Source of the DNA: Bin16 sp965206315
GTDB lineage: Bacteria; Chloroflexota; Dehalococcoidia; Lucifugimonadales; Australimonadaceae
Direction of reading: 5' to 3'
Assembly: GCA_965206315.1 (NCBI GenBank)
Contig: OZ242210.1
Coordinates: 2,542,001-2,606,000, forward strand
Length of the DNA stretch: 64,000 nt
Below, piece by piece: positions 24,881-33,054 of the stretch; position 1 is the first letter of the stretch; each line of letters begins with the position of its first letter. The notes under the pieces were generated by a model. The model was not told the DNA's origin. It searched no databases and worked only from the letters and a program-made list of their open reading frames with translations. The position numbers and the translations under genes are program-made.

Positions 24881-25279
24881 ACTGCGTCGAGCGTCTCTCT
24901 CCACTCTGCCGGTGACTGACACGAGGCCCTTACGCGGTTGTTCCCGCCTCACGTAACCTGCCGTGTGATGGCCTTTGACACTGCAGGACAACGTGAGCGT
25001 ATGGACGCAATGTCCGGCGTGACCGGCCAAAGGGTGCTGGCATCATTTGGCCTCATTCCGGCCTCGTTCATCCCCATTCCGGCCCCGTTTCGGCTCCACT
25101 CTGGCCTCATTTGAAGGCGGGTATCCCGAGTGAGTGAGGCCAAATGATGCCGGATGATGCCACTATTCGCGGAGTTACCGCTCCGCTGCTCCTGGCGAGG
25201 CCCGTGCTTGGGCGCGCTACCTCGCAGCACTGGGGAACCCTGCTAGACTGCGCCACACGCCACACGAGGGGGTTGCGTC
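24881..25279. other. Non-coding region with an inverted-repeat-bounded iteron element
   Basis: The 399 bases have no gene. The main content is the element at 25039-25151 described separately. Near the right end, TAGACT at 25244-25249 could be a -10 box for the hydratase gene, but no -35 box is present at 17 bases. Confidence 0.55.
25039..25151. repeat. Element with 17-bp perfect terminal inverted repeats and internal 11-base iterons
   Basis: GGCATCATTTGGCCTCA at 25039-25055 and its exact reverse complement at 25135-25151 enclose 79 bases. From 25049 a GGCYYCRTT word recurs at 25049, 25060, 25081, 25092 and 25103, with a degenerate copy at 25070, an almost strict 11-base period. There is no coding frame. 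It could be a MITE-like insertion, a recombination site or a protein-binding array. Confidence 0.6.
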
Positions 25280-26335
25280 ATGTTCCACGGGAACAGGGTG
25301 ATAGACGTTCACGGCCACCACTCGACTCCCGCGCAGTTCCGCGCGTATGCCTACAACATGATCGCGCTGCGCACGCCGGTCGGCAGCTCGCTGCAGATAC
25401 CGGAGAAGGCCATGGAGGAGGCGCAGGCGCGTCACCTGGCCATGATGGACGAGCGCAACGTGGAAGTGCAGTTCATCTCGCCGCGCCCCGTCGCGATGAT
25501 GCACTGGGAGATGCCGCACATCGTCGAGCACTGGACACAGGTCACGAACGACGTCATCCACCAGACGTGCGAGATGTACCCGGACCGGTTCGTCGGCGTC
25601 GCGCAGCTCCCGCAGGTAGGCATCGACTATGCCAACGACACGACAGGCTGCCTGGCGGAGTTCGAGCGCGCGGTGAGCGAGCTCAGGTTCGTCGCTGCGA
25701 CGGTCAACCCCGACCCCGGCGGCGACCGCCGCGTTCCCGGCATGAACGATCCCTACTGGTTCCCGCTCTACCGGAAGTCATCTGAACTGCAGGCGCCGCT
25801 CATCGTGCACGCCTCCATCTCGCGAGATCCCCGCATCACCATCATCCCCCACAGCTACCAGTACAACTTCATGACGGAGCAGGCGCTCGCGACGCAACTG
25901 CTTGAGCACAGCGACGTATTCGACCGCTTCCCCGACCTCAAGGTGCTCGTCTGCCACTGCGGCGGCGCGCTCAGCCGGTTCATCCCGCGGGCGCAGTCGT
26001 CCGGCATCGCGGGCGGCGGCCAGGTGGGGATCGGCAATCAGGGGATGGCCGCGCACGAGAACGAACAGCGCACCTGGGCAGACAACCTCTTCTTCGACAC
26101 CTGTGCCTATGACAAGGACTACCTTGCGACGGCGATGAAACACAAGGGCATCGACCAGATGTGCTTCGGCACCGAATCGCCCGGCAGCGGCACCGGCGTC
26201 CTCAACCCCGACACCGGACGCCCCGCCGACGACATGCTGCCGGTCATCGACTCCATCGAGTTCCTGACCGACGACGACAAGCGCAAGCTCGTCCACGACA
26301 ACGCGCTCAAGGTCTTCCCCCTCTTCAGGGACTGA
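25280..26335 (+). CDS. Amidohydrolase-family 4-oxalomesaconate hydratase-like protein (LigJ type)
   Basis: A 351-residue amidohydrolase-2 family protein. Putative metal ligands are H11 and H13 (DVHGH), H177 (LIVHAS) and E299 (FGTES). A Glu rather than Asp in the last motif, with this spacing, matches what I recall for LigJ of the protocatechuate 4,5-cleavage pathway, whose zinc is held by His6, His8, His178 and Glu282. The reaction would be hydration of 4-oxalomesaconate to 4-carboxy-4-hydroxy-2-oxoadipate. LigI-, LigU- and LigK-like genes lie at 42.8-45.5 kb. Other decarboxylase-type roles in the family remain possible. Confidence 0.65.
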   Translation: MFHGNRVIDVHGHHSTPAQFRAYAYNMIALRTPVGSSLQIPEKAMEEAQARHLAMMDERNVEVQFISPRPVAMMHWEMPHIVEHWTQVTNDVIHQTCEMYPDRFVGVAQLPQVGIDYANDTTGCLAEFERAVSELRFVAATVNPDPGGDRRVPGMNDPYWFPLYRKSSELQAPLIVHASISRDPRITIIPHSYQYNFMTEQALATQLLEHSDVFDRFPDLKVLVCHCGGALSRFIPRAQSSGIAGGGQVGIGNQGMAAHENEQRTWADNLFFDTCAYDKDYLATAMKHKGIDQMCFGTESPGSGTGVLNPDTGRPADDMLPVIDSIEFLTDDDKRKLVHDNALKVFPLFRD

Positions 26336-26354
26336 GAGTAACGAAGGGCCAGGC

Positions 26355-28580
26355 GTGACAAGCTTCAGGGTCATCGGCCATCCGGCAGGCAGGACGGAGG
26401 GGCCGGACAAAACGACAGGCAGCGCGGTCTACGCGTTCGACGTGTGCCCACCAGGGACACTCTGGGCGAAGGCGCTGCGCAGCCCCTACCCCGCCGCCCG
26501 CGTCAAAGCTATCAACGTTTCCCGGGCTGAGGCGCTTCCCGGCGTGCATGCGGTGCTGACCGGAGCCGACGTCGCGGGCCTGTTGCAGGGACGCCAGGTA
26601 CGCGACGTACCGCTGCTGGCGCAGGACATCGTCCGCTTCGCAGGCGAGAAGGTCGCGGTCGTCGCTGCGGACGACGAAGAAACAGCCCAGCGCGCCGCCG
26701 GCATGATCGCCGTCGAGTACGAAGAGATGGCGCCCTTGCTCGACGCACAGGAAGCGGCACGGCCGGACGCGCGCCTCATCCATCCCGATATGGGTGCCTA
26801 CGAGGGATTCCGCCGCCCACCCGCGCAGCCGTCCAACGTCTTCTTCAGCGCAACGTTCGGCATCGGCGACGTGGATGCCGGGTTCGCCGAGGCCGAACTC
26901 GTCTTCGAGGACGAGTACCGCTGCAGCAGGACGCACCCGGCATTCTTCGAGCCACGCTGCTGTGTCGTCTCAGTGGAGAGCGACGGACGCGCGCACGTGT
27001 GGTCGTCCAACAAGACCCCGTTCGGACTCAGGCAGGCGCTGGCCCTTGCAGTGGGCGTCGACGAAGAGTCGTTCGTCGTCCATCCCGTCCACGTCGGCGG
27101 CGACTTCGGGTCGAAGACCGCGCCGTTCGACGAGCCCCTGGCTTACCTGCTTTCCGTAAAGACGGGCCGTCCGGTGAAGATGGTCATGGACCAGGTGGAG
27201 GAGCTCGGCGCGGGTAATCCGAAGCACGCCGCCGTGATGCGCGTGAAGACCGGTGTGACGCGCGATGGCCACATCACAGCGCACCTCCAGGAGATGTACT
27301 TCGACAGCGGCGCTTACGCAGGGCTGATGCCGCTGGGTGCGCTGGCGGGAGTCGACCGCATCGCGGCGAACTGGCACATCCCGAACGCACGCTTCGAGCA
27401 GTACCACGTCTATACGAACAACCTGCCGGGGGGCTACATGCGCGGCCCCGGCGAGGTGCAGGGCTCCTTCGCCATGGAGTCGCACTTGGACGAAGTGGCA
27501 CGCGGTCTCGGCATGGACCCGCTGGAGTTTCGTCTCAAGAACATCCTGCGCGAAGGGCAACGCACGCCGATGAACGAGCTCTTCGGGGAAGTGCGAGCTG
27601 AGGAGACGCTGCGCGCGGCGGTCGAGCGGAGCGGCTTCGGCGGACCGAAGCGTCCCGGCATCGGCAGGGGCATCGCCATGTGCGCGCGTCCGGCAGGGGG
27701 CGGCGAGTCCTACGCGGAGGTGGTGCTGAACGCCGATGCCTCGGTGATCGTCAGGACGCCTATCTTCGAGCCGGGCACGGGTGCATACACGATGTTCGCG
27801 CAGGTCGCGGCGGAGGTGCTCGGCGTGGACGTTGGCAACGTGGACGTGCAGGTGTGGGACACCGACGCCGTCCCCTTCGACTCCGGCGTCGCGGGCAGCC
27901 GCACAACGCGCATGGCGATACCGGCGGTGTACGAGGCGGCGAAGGCGGCGCTGGACGGGCTGCTGCAAGCTGCCGCGTCGCAGACGGGTTGGCCGGTCGA
28001 TGCGCTGACCAGCGAGGACGGGCAGATATGGCACGGCGGGACTGAATCGATATCGTGGACGAGCGTCGTCGAGGCTGCTGGCGGGACCATCAACGGCAGA
28101 GGACATTCGCAGGTCACCGGCCAGCCGGAGCACACGGCGTTCGCCGCGCAGGTGGCGGAGGTTGAGGTCGACGAGGAGACAGGTGAGGTGCGGATCCTGC
28201 GGTTCACCAGCGCTCACGACGTGGGCACCATCATCAACCCCATCGCGCACCAGGGCCAGATCAACGGCGCGGTCGTGATGGGCTTCGGCTACGCGTTGCA
28301 GGAGGAACTGCTGACGGACGCAGGCAGAGTTACGACGCTCTCACTGGCAGATTTCAAGCTGCCGAACGTGGCCGACCTCCCTGCGTTGGAGACGGTGCTC
28401 GTTACGTCCGATGCCGGAGCGGCCCCGTACAATGCCAAGGCCATCGGGGAAGTGCCGCTGCTTGCCGTCGCACCCGCCATCGCCAACGCCATCCGCGACG
28501 CCACCGGCGTCCGCATGAAGGACCTGCCTGTCACCGCGGAGCGGATGTTGTCTGCGCTGAGGACGGGACGTGGTGTCTGA
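26355..28580 (+). CDS. Molybdenum hydroxylase large subunit (xanthine dehydrogenase/CoxL family)
   Basis: A 741-residue molybdopterin-binding subunit with a GTG start 19 bases after the hydratase gene. Family landmarks are the N-terminal hammerhead (GSAVYAFDV), GGDFGSKTAPFDEPLAYLL, GGYMRGPGEVQGSFAMES and the C-terminal IGEVPLLAVAPAIANAI. The usual FAD and 2Fe-2S subunit genes are not adjacent, so partners must be encoded elsewhere or differ. It probably hydroxylates an aromatic or heterocyclic compound or oxidises an aldehyde; context with LigJ suggests aromatic catabolism. The substrate cannot be read from the sequence. Confidence 0.82.
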   Translation: MTSFRVIGHPAGRTEGPDKTTGSAVYAFDVCPPGTLWAKALRSPYPAARVKAINVSRAEALPGVHAVLTGADVAGLLQGRQVRDVPLLAQDIVRFAGEKVAVVAADDEETAQRAAGMIAVEYEEMAPLLDAQEAARPDARLIHPDMGAYEGFRRPPAQPSNVFFSATFGIGDVDAGFAEAELVFEDEYRCSRTHPAFFEPRCCVVSVESDGRAHVWSSNKTPFGLRQALALAVGVDEESFVVHPVHVGGDFGSKTAPFDEPLAYLLSVKTGRPVKMVMDQVEELGAGNPKHAAVMRVKTGVTRDGHITAHLQEMYFDSGAYAGLMPLGALAGVDRIAANWHIPNARFEQYHVYTNNLPGGYMRGPGEVQGSFAMESHLDEVARGLGMDPLEFRLKNILREGQRTPMNELFGEVRAEETLRAAVERSGFGGPKRPGIGRGIAMCARPAGGGESYAEVVLNADASVIVRTPIFEPGTGAYTMFAQVAAEVLGVDVGNVDVQVWDTDAVPFDSGVAGSRTTRMAIPAVYEAAKAALDGLLQAAASQTGWPVDALTSEDGQIWHGGTESISWTSVVEAAGGTINGRGHSQVTGQPEHTAFAAQVAEVEVDEETGEVRILRFTSAHDVGTIINPIAHQGQINGAVVMGFGYALQEELLTDAGRVTTLSLADFKLPNVADLPALETVLVTSDAGAAPYNAKAIGEVPLLAVAPAIANAIRDATGVRMKDLPVTAERMLSALRTGRGV

Positions 28581-28674
28581 ACCCCCTCCTGAGGGAGAGG
28601 GAACGCGCTTCAGCGCGGAGTGAGGGCCCTTAGGTGGGAGAGCGGCGCCGCAACGCCTCAGGAACGGCTGATGC
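28581..28674. repeat. Dispersed palindromic repeat between convergent genes
   Basis: CCCTCCTGAGGGAGAGGG at about 28585-28602 is a near palindrome. It is followed at 28601-28628 by GGAACGCGCTTCAGCGCGG-AGTGAGGGC, nearly the same as 7543-7572. The CGCGC-TTCA-GCGCG hairpin could act as a bidirectional terminator here, but no T run follows. Confidence 0.5.
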
Positions 28675-29547
28675 TCACTCCTGCGAAGTCAGCAGCGTGA
28701 TAAGCGAAGCGATGTCGCTCTCGCCGAGCCCGCGCGCCATGCCCTCGTCGAACAGCGCGCGCGTCCGCTGCACGAGCGGCAGTGGGATACCGAGGTCTGC
28801 TGCGGCATCCTCCACGAGGCCGAGGTCCTTGGCCAGCAACCGCACGGGCGCGAGCGACCCATAGTCGCCGGAGAGCAGCATCGGCCCGTTGCGCGTGAGC
28901 ATGCCGCTGGCGCCCCACGAGGTCGCGAGCACGTCGAGCAACTGTTGTCCGTCCGCTCCCGCCGACGTGCCGAACAGGAAGGCCTCACATGCGGCCATCG
29001 TGTGGATGCCGACGAGCAGCTGGTTCGTCAGTTTGACGACGCTGCCCTGCCCCACGGCCCCCACGAGGTTCAGGCTCGCACCCATCGCTTCGAGCGCAGG
29101 ACGCGCCGCCTCGAAGTGCTGCGCGTCGCCGCCTGCCATGATGGTGAGCGTACCGCTTTCGGCGCGCTCCACTCCACCCGAGACGGGCGCGTCGAGGTAG
29201 CCCGCGCTGCGTTGGGCGGCAGCTTCGCCCACGCGCACCGCGAATGACGGCGCTATCGTGCTGTGCTCGATGAACACCTGCCCTGCCTGCGCATTGGCTA
29301 GGAGCCCGTCGGCGCCAAGATAAACGGCCTCCGACGTTGCGACGTCCGGCAGGCAGGTGCAGACGACGTCAGCGCGCTCTGCCATGTCGGCGAGCGACGC
29401 GGCTTCCTGCGCTCCTGCTTCGACGAGCGCCTCGATCGGTGGGCGGGAGCGCGACAGCACCAGCACGGAGAAACCGGCGCTCAGAAGGTTCAGCGCCATG
29501 GGCTTCCCCATACGTCCCAGCCCTACGAATCCGACGGTGATGGTCAT
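28675..29547 (-). CDS. NAD(P)-dependent 3-hydroxyisobutyrate dehydrogenase-like oxidoreductase
   Basis: A 290-residue beta-hydroxyacid dehydrogenase. The Rossmann motif is VGFVGLGRMGKPMALNLL at the N-terminus, the substrate-binding motif DAPVSGG at about 140, and the catalytic Lys lies in VKLTNQLL. ATG 29547 is chosen because GFVGLGRMG must be near the N-terminus. It oxidises a 3-hydroxy acid such as 3-hydroxyisobutyrate, tartronate semialdehyde or a related compound. It is divergent from the cupin gene, with a 95-base shared promoter region. Confidence 0.82.
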   Translation of the reverse strand: MTITVGFVGLGRMGKPMALNLLSAGFSVLVLSRSRPPIEALVEAGAQEAASLADMAERADVVCTCLPDVATSEAVYLGADGLLANAQAGQVFIEHSTIAPSFAVRVGEAAAQRSAGYLDAPVSGGVERAESGTLTIMAGGDAQHFEAARPALEAMGASLNLVGAVGQGSVVKLTNQLLVGIHTMAACEAFLFGTSAGADGQQLLDVLATSWGASGMLTRNGPMLLSGDYGSLAPVRLLAKDLGLVEDAAADLGIPLPLVQRTRALFDEGMARGLGESDIASLITLLTSQE

Positions 29548-29581
29548 GGGCGGAGGATACGTCAACCGCGTCTCGTGCGTT

Positions 29582-29610
29582 TTGACACGCCTCGGCTGCT
29601 CCCGTACAGT
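29582..29610 (+). promoter_or_regulatory. Sigma-70-type promoter of the bicupin gene
   Basis: TTGACA at 29582-29587 and TACAGT at 29605-29610 are separated by 17 bases. The start would be about 29617, followed by AGGAGG at about 29629-29634 and the ATG at 29643. This is one of the best promoter matches in the window. Confidence 0.75.
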
Positions 29611-29642
29611 TGCATCGGCGTAACGCCCAGGAGGGACCACGT

Positions 29643-30764
29643 ATGGCAACCGCGCCCGCACAGGCACAGCAGACCTACGTCCGCAGGCCGCAGTTCTACG
29701 ACCAGTGGATGGAAGCGCAGGACATCCCCATCTACCGCGACTACTACATCGAGGACGGGCGCACCATCGAGCTCGGCTACTGGAAGGAGCGCGGACACAA
29801 CGCGGCGTTCCTGCAGCTCGCTGGCCAGGAGGGCGTTTCGGAGGCGCGCATCACCGAGGTCCCAGCGGGCGGTTCCGTCCCTCCGTTCAAGATGACGCTG
29901 GAAGACGTCGTCTACGTCCTCAGCGGGCGCGGCGTCACCACCATCTGGAAGGACGGGGGCGAGAAGCACTCGTTCGAATGGACCGACCACGCGATGTTCC
30001 GCATCCCCGGCAACTACTGGGTGGAGTATGCGAGCATGTCCGGCGGCCAGCCCGCGCGGCTGCTGCACTACAACAACATGCCCATCGCGATGTCCGCCGC
30101 GAAGGACGCGAACATCTTCTTCAACACACCGCTCCAGCCCCAGGAGGAGTTGGTCTCCTCCGACGAGTTCTACTCGGACGCCGTGGTCGTGGACAACGAC
30201 CCGTCCGGGCGCGGCATGGTGCGCCAGTACTGGGTAGGCAACTTCTTCCCGGACATGCGCGCCTGGGACAGGCTCGTCCCGTTCAAGGGCCGCGGCGCCG
30301 GGGGCACGACCGTGTTCGTGCAGTATCCCGGCTCCGAGCTGACGGCGCACATGTCGGTCTTTCCGGCGAAGACGTACAAGAAGGGGCATCGCCACGGCCC
30401 TGCCTACGTCATCGTCATTCCTGCAGGCGAGGGCTTCTCCGTCATGTGGCCGGAGGGACAGGACAAGGTGTTCATCCCCTGGCACGAGGGCAGCATTTTC
30501 GTGCCCCCGAACCGCTGGTTCCACCAGCACTTCAACGTAGGTGAACAACCGGGGCGCTACCTTGCGTTCCACCCCCTGCCCCAGTTCACGGGTTTCGTGG
30601 GCGAGAACGTCGATCGTTCCGCCGATCAGTACGAGTACCACCAGGAGGCGCCGGAGATCCGAGAGCGATTCGAGGCAGAGCTGGCCAAGCGAGGGCTCAA
30701 GAGCGAGATGCCCCCCGAGTGCTACACGGACCCCAACTACAAGTTCGAGAACGAGAAGGACTGA
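29643..30764 (+). CDS. Bicupin-domain protein
   Basis: A 373-residue protein with two cupin folds. The first, at about 70-140, has the VVYVLSGRGVTTIW and FRIPGNYWVEY strands but few metal ligands. The second, at about 245-325, has KKGHRHGPAYVIVI and PPNRWFHQHFN, giving plausible His ligands for a metal. AGGAGG precedes the start. It is followed by a strong terminator, so it is a single-gene transcript. It is probably a dioxygenase, isomerase or sugar/aromatic-acid binding protein. No close characterised relative is recognised. Confidence 0.65.
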   Translation: MATAPAQAQQTYVRRPQFYDQWMEAQDIPIYRDYYIEDGRTIELGYWKERGHNAAFLQLAGQEGVSEARITEVPAGGSVPPFKMTLEDVVYVLSGRGVTTIWKDGGEKHSFEWTDHAMFRIPGNYWVEYASMSGGQPARLLHYNNMPIAMSAAKDANIFFNTPLQPQEELVSSDEFYSDAVVVDNDPSGRGMVRQYWVGNFFPDMRAWDRLVPFKGRGAGGTTVFVQYPGSELTAHMSVFPAKTYKKGHRHGPAYVIVIPAGEGFSVMWPEGQDKVFIPWHEGSIFVPPNRWFHQHFNVGEQPGRYLAFHPLPQFTGFVGENVDRSADQYEYHQEAPEIRERFEAELAKRGLKSEMPPECYTDPNYKFENEKD

Positions 30765-30790
30765 TTCCAACAAGGATCAGCGAAATCGTC

Positions 30791-30824
30791 GAGAGGGGCC
30801 GGTACACCGGCCCCTCTCTTTTCG
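30791..30824 (+). terminator. Rho-independent terminator of the bicupin gene
   Basis: GAGAGGGGCCGG at 30791-30802 pairs perfectly with CCGGCCCCTCTC at 30807-30818 across a TACA loop, followed by TTTTCG. It is the clearest intrinsic terminator in the window. Confidence 0.9.
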
Positions 30825-30840
30825 TATACGGAGGAACATG

Positions 30841-31779
30841 ATGCCAGGTGAGGTTACGTTCGAAGCAGTCACACCCGCCCATCCTGACGCGGAGGCGCTG
30901 ATGGCCCTGCTCGATGCGGAGGTGCTGGATATCTACTGGGACGCCGGCGACGTCGAGACCGGCGCGCTCAGCGACGAACTGAAGACAGCGTTCAACGGTG
31001 TCTTCCTCGTCGCGCGGCGGAACGGCGCCCCGGTTGCGTGTGGAGGGGTGCTTGTGATGGACGAGGCGATGTGCGAGCTGCGGCGTGTCTATGCCCTGCC
31101 CGAGGAGCGCGGTACAGGGCTGGCGCGAAGACTTGTCGCTGAGTTGGAACGAGCCGCCTCCGAGCGCGGGATGTCACGCATCCTGCTGGAGACCGGCGAC
31201 CGCCAGCACCGTGCGATACGTTTCTATGAGGCGCTCGGCTATGCGCGCATACCGCCCTACGGCGAACACGTCGATAAATGGTGGTCCGTCTGCTATGAGA
31301 AACGCATCCTGCCTGCAGACATTACGTTCGAACCGGCATCGCCGGATATGCCTGAGGTCGCGGGACTTCTCGCCGCGTATGAGGCCGAATTCCTGTCGCT
31401 CAACACGATCGAGGAGTCAGGATGGACCGGACAGGCTGTGCATCAACACATCACGGCCATGTTGGTCGTTCGCCGCGACGGCCGACCGATAGGCTGTGGC
31501 GGCCTGCGGACGCGAGACAACGCTACCGCGGAACTCAAGCGGATGTACGTCGTCCCGGATGAGCGCAGCAGGGGGATCGCGAGGGAACTCGTGGCCAGGC
31601 TGGAGCGTGTAGCGGCAGAACAAGGTGCGACTCGCATGGTGCTCGACACAACGCCGCGGATGGAGAGCGCCGTCCGCCTCTACGAGCGGCTGGGGTACGT
31701 TCGCACACAGCCATTCCTGCGACACAACTCCGGCGCAGGCATGCCTGCCCTCATCTACTTCGAGAAGCCGCTGGCCTAG
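30841..31779 (+). CDS. Tandem GNAT acetyltransferase (two domains)
   Basis: A 312-residue protein with two GNAT domains. In the first, ELRRVYALPEERGTGLARRL carries the acetyl-CoA loop (RGTGLA), and in the second ELKRMYVVPDERSRGIAREL (RSRGIA). Each ends with the AIRFYEALGY or AVRLYERLGY helix. ATG 30841 has GGAGG six bases upstream and is preferred over ATG 30838. The second loop is degenerate (Arg-Ser-Arg-Gly), so one domain may bind CoA less well. The substrate is unknown. Its stop overlaps the convergent stop of the next gene within CTAG. Confidence 0.85.
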   Translation: MPGEVTFEAVTPAHPDAEALMALLDAEVLDIYWDAGDVETGALSDELKTAFNGVFLVARRNGAPVACGGVLVMDEAMCELRRVYALPEERGTGLARRLVAELERAASERGMSRILLETGDRQHRAIRFYEALGYARIPPYGEHVDKWWSVCYEKRILPADITFEPASPDMPEVAGLLAAYEAEFLSLNTIEESGWTGQAVHQHITAMLVVRRDGRPIGCGGLRTRDNATAELKRMYVVPDERSRGIARELVARLERVAAEQGATRMVLDTTPRMESAVRLYERLGYVRTQPFLRHNSGAGMPALIYFEKPLA

Positions 31780-32888
31780 TCGCGGATGTCCTGCAGGAAC
31801 ATGGATGTCGGCATCTCGTGGCCGAGGCCCATCTCGCGCGCCTTGTCGTAGACGACCTTCCCGACCGCGGCGAACTGCAGTCCCTGGTTGCCCCCGTTCA
31901 GGTAGAGCGTGATGTCGTCGCGCGACGTACGCCCGTCCACGACGCCGTTCACGACGTCGGTGAACGTTGGGTAAGAGGACGTGCTGAACCGCCGCATACC
32001 CCCTCCGCTGGGAGGCAGGCGCTTCATCTCTTCCTCGGTCCCCGCCACGAACGCCACCGGGCTGTGACCGCGCCCGTACTGGATGCGCGGGTCTTCCTCC
32101 AGCTTCGCGCCTGCGATGCCCTGCCGGATGATGACGTTTGCCTTCTTGAACACGGTCTCGTCGAGTTCGTAGCCGCCCAGGTTGGTTACGTGCATCCCCG
32201 GCTCCAGCCATTCGCCGTTGAACACGGGCTGCATCGCATCCGTGCAGGTCGAGACGATGTCCGCGCCGCGCACAGCGGACTCCGGGTCGTCTACCGGCTC
32301 GATGTCGATGTCGAGCAAGTCCATCATCTCGGCCGCGTAAGCCTCACGGTTGCGCTTCGTGGGGCTGTAGACGCGCACCTTCTCGATGGGACGCTCATTG
32401 CAGAACGCCCTGAGGTACGTGCGCGCCATGCCGCCGGAGCCGAGCATCCCCACGACGCGCGAGTCTTCCCGCGAGAGGTAGCGCGCGCCGAGCCCTCCAC
32501 CCGCGCCGACGCGCATGTGCTGGAGTTCGCCGTCGTTGATGATGGCGAGCGGCTCGCCGTTGACGGTGCTGAACAGGAAGATCAACCCGCAGTATGTGCC
32601 GGGCTCGACGCAGTGCTTCTCCTCCGTCCAGTTCCCGTTCTCGTCCTCGGGCCAGGAGACGATGTCCGACTTCATGCGGATGGCGAACACGCCGAGGTCG
32701 CGGCTCGCGCCCTCCATCGTGCCCCAGCGGTAGTAGTCCTCCTCCCTGCCGGTGGGGACGTACATGTCGATGCGCGGGCGGTGGATCGCCGCGCCGTCGA
32801 CGAGGCCGCGGAACGCGACGTCCTGCGAATCGATGGCGTCGCCGATGGTGAGTATCTGCTGGACAGTCTGATTGTCGATGAACAGCAT
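31776..32888 (-). CDS. Ornithine cyclodeaminase/mu-crystallin family protein
   Basis: A 370-residue protein with AAGGAG six bases before its ATG. The N-terminal substrate domain contains RPRIDMYVP and AIRMKSDIV (catalytic Lys of the family). The Rossmann motif is VGMLGSGGMARTYLRA at about 148. It is longer than typical ornithine cyclodeaminases and resembles a subgroup annotated as tyramine oxidase subunit B. Likely reactions are NAD(P)-linked imine reduction or amino-acid deamination. It is divergent from transketolase. Confidence 0.75.
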   Translation of the reverse strand: MLFIDNQTVQQILTIGDAIDSQDVAFRGLVDGAAIHRPRIDMYVPTGREEDYYRWGTMEGASRDLGVFAIRMKSDIVSWPEDENGNWTEEKHCVEPGTYCGLIFLFSTVNGEPLAIINDGELQHMRVGAGGGLGARYLSREDSRVVGMLGSGGMARTYLRAFCNERPIEKVRVYSPTKRNREAYAAEMMDLLDIDIEPVDDPESAVRGADIVSTCTDAMQPVFNGEWLEPGMHVTNLGGYELDETVFKKANVIIRQGIAGAKLEEDPRIQYGRGHSPVAFVAGTEEEMKRLPPSGGGMRRFSTSSYPTFTDVVNGVVDGRTSRDDITLYLNGGNQGLQFAAVGKVVYDKAREMGLGHEMPTSMFLQDIRD

Positions 32889-33054
32889 CGCGTGCTCCTT
32901 TGTGTTCAGTCAGGATCCGAGACCGGAGTTCTCCTCGTATTTCTACTCCCCTCAACCGATTCTCACAAGCATGGCCCCATCTCGGTTTGAAGGCTCCCCC
33001 GCCGGCGCACGGGTTCGCTAGAATAGAGACAGCACCCTGTCCACTGGAGGCGGC

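Noticed and set aside
28675..29547. 6-phosphogluconate dehydrogenase (gnd) completing the pentose phosphate set
   Set aside because: It belongs to the 3-hydroxyisobutyrate dehydrogenase branch at 290 residues and lacks the long C-terminal part of Gnd.
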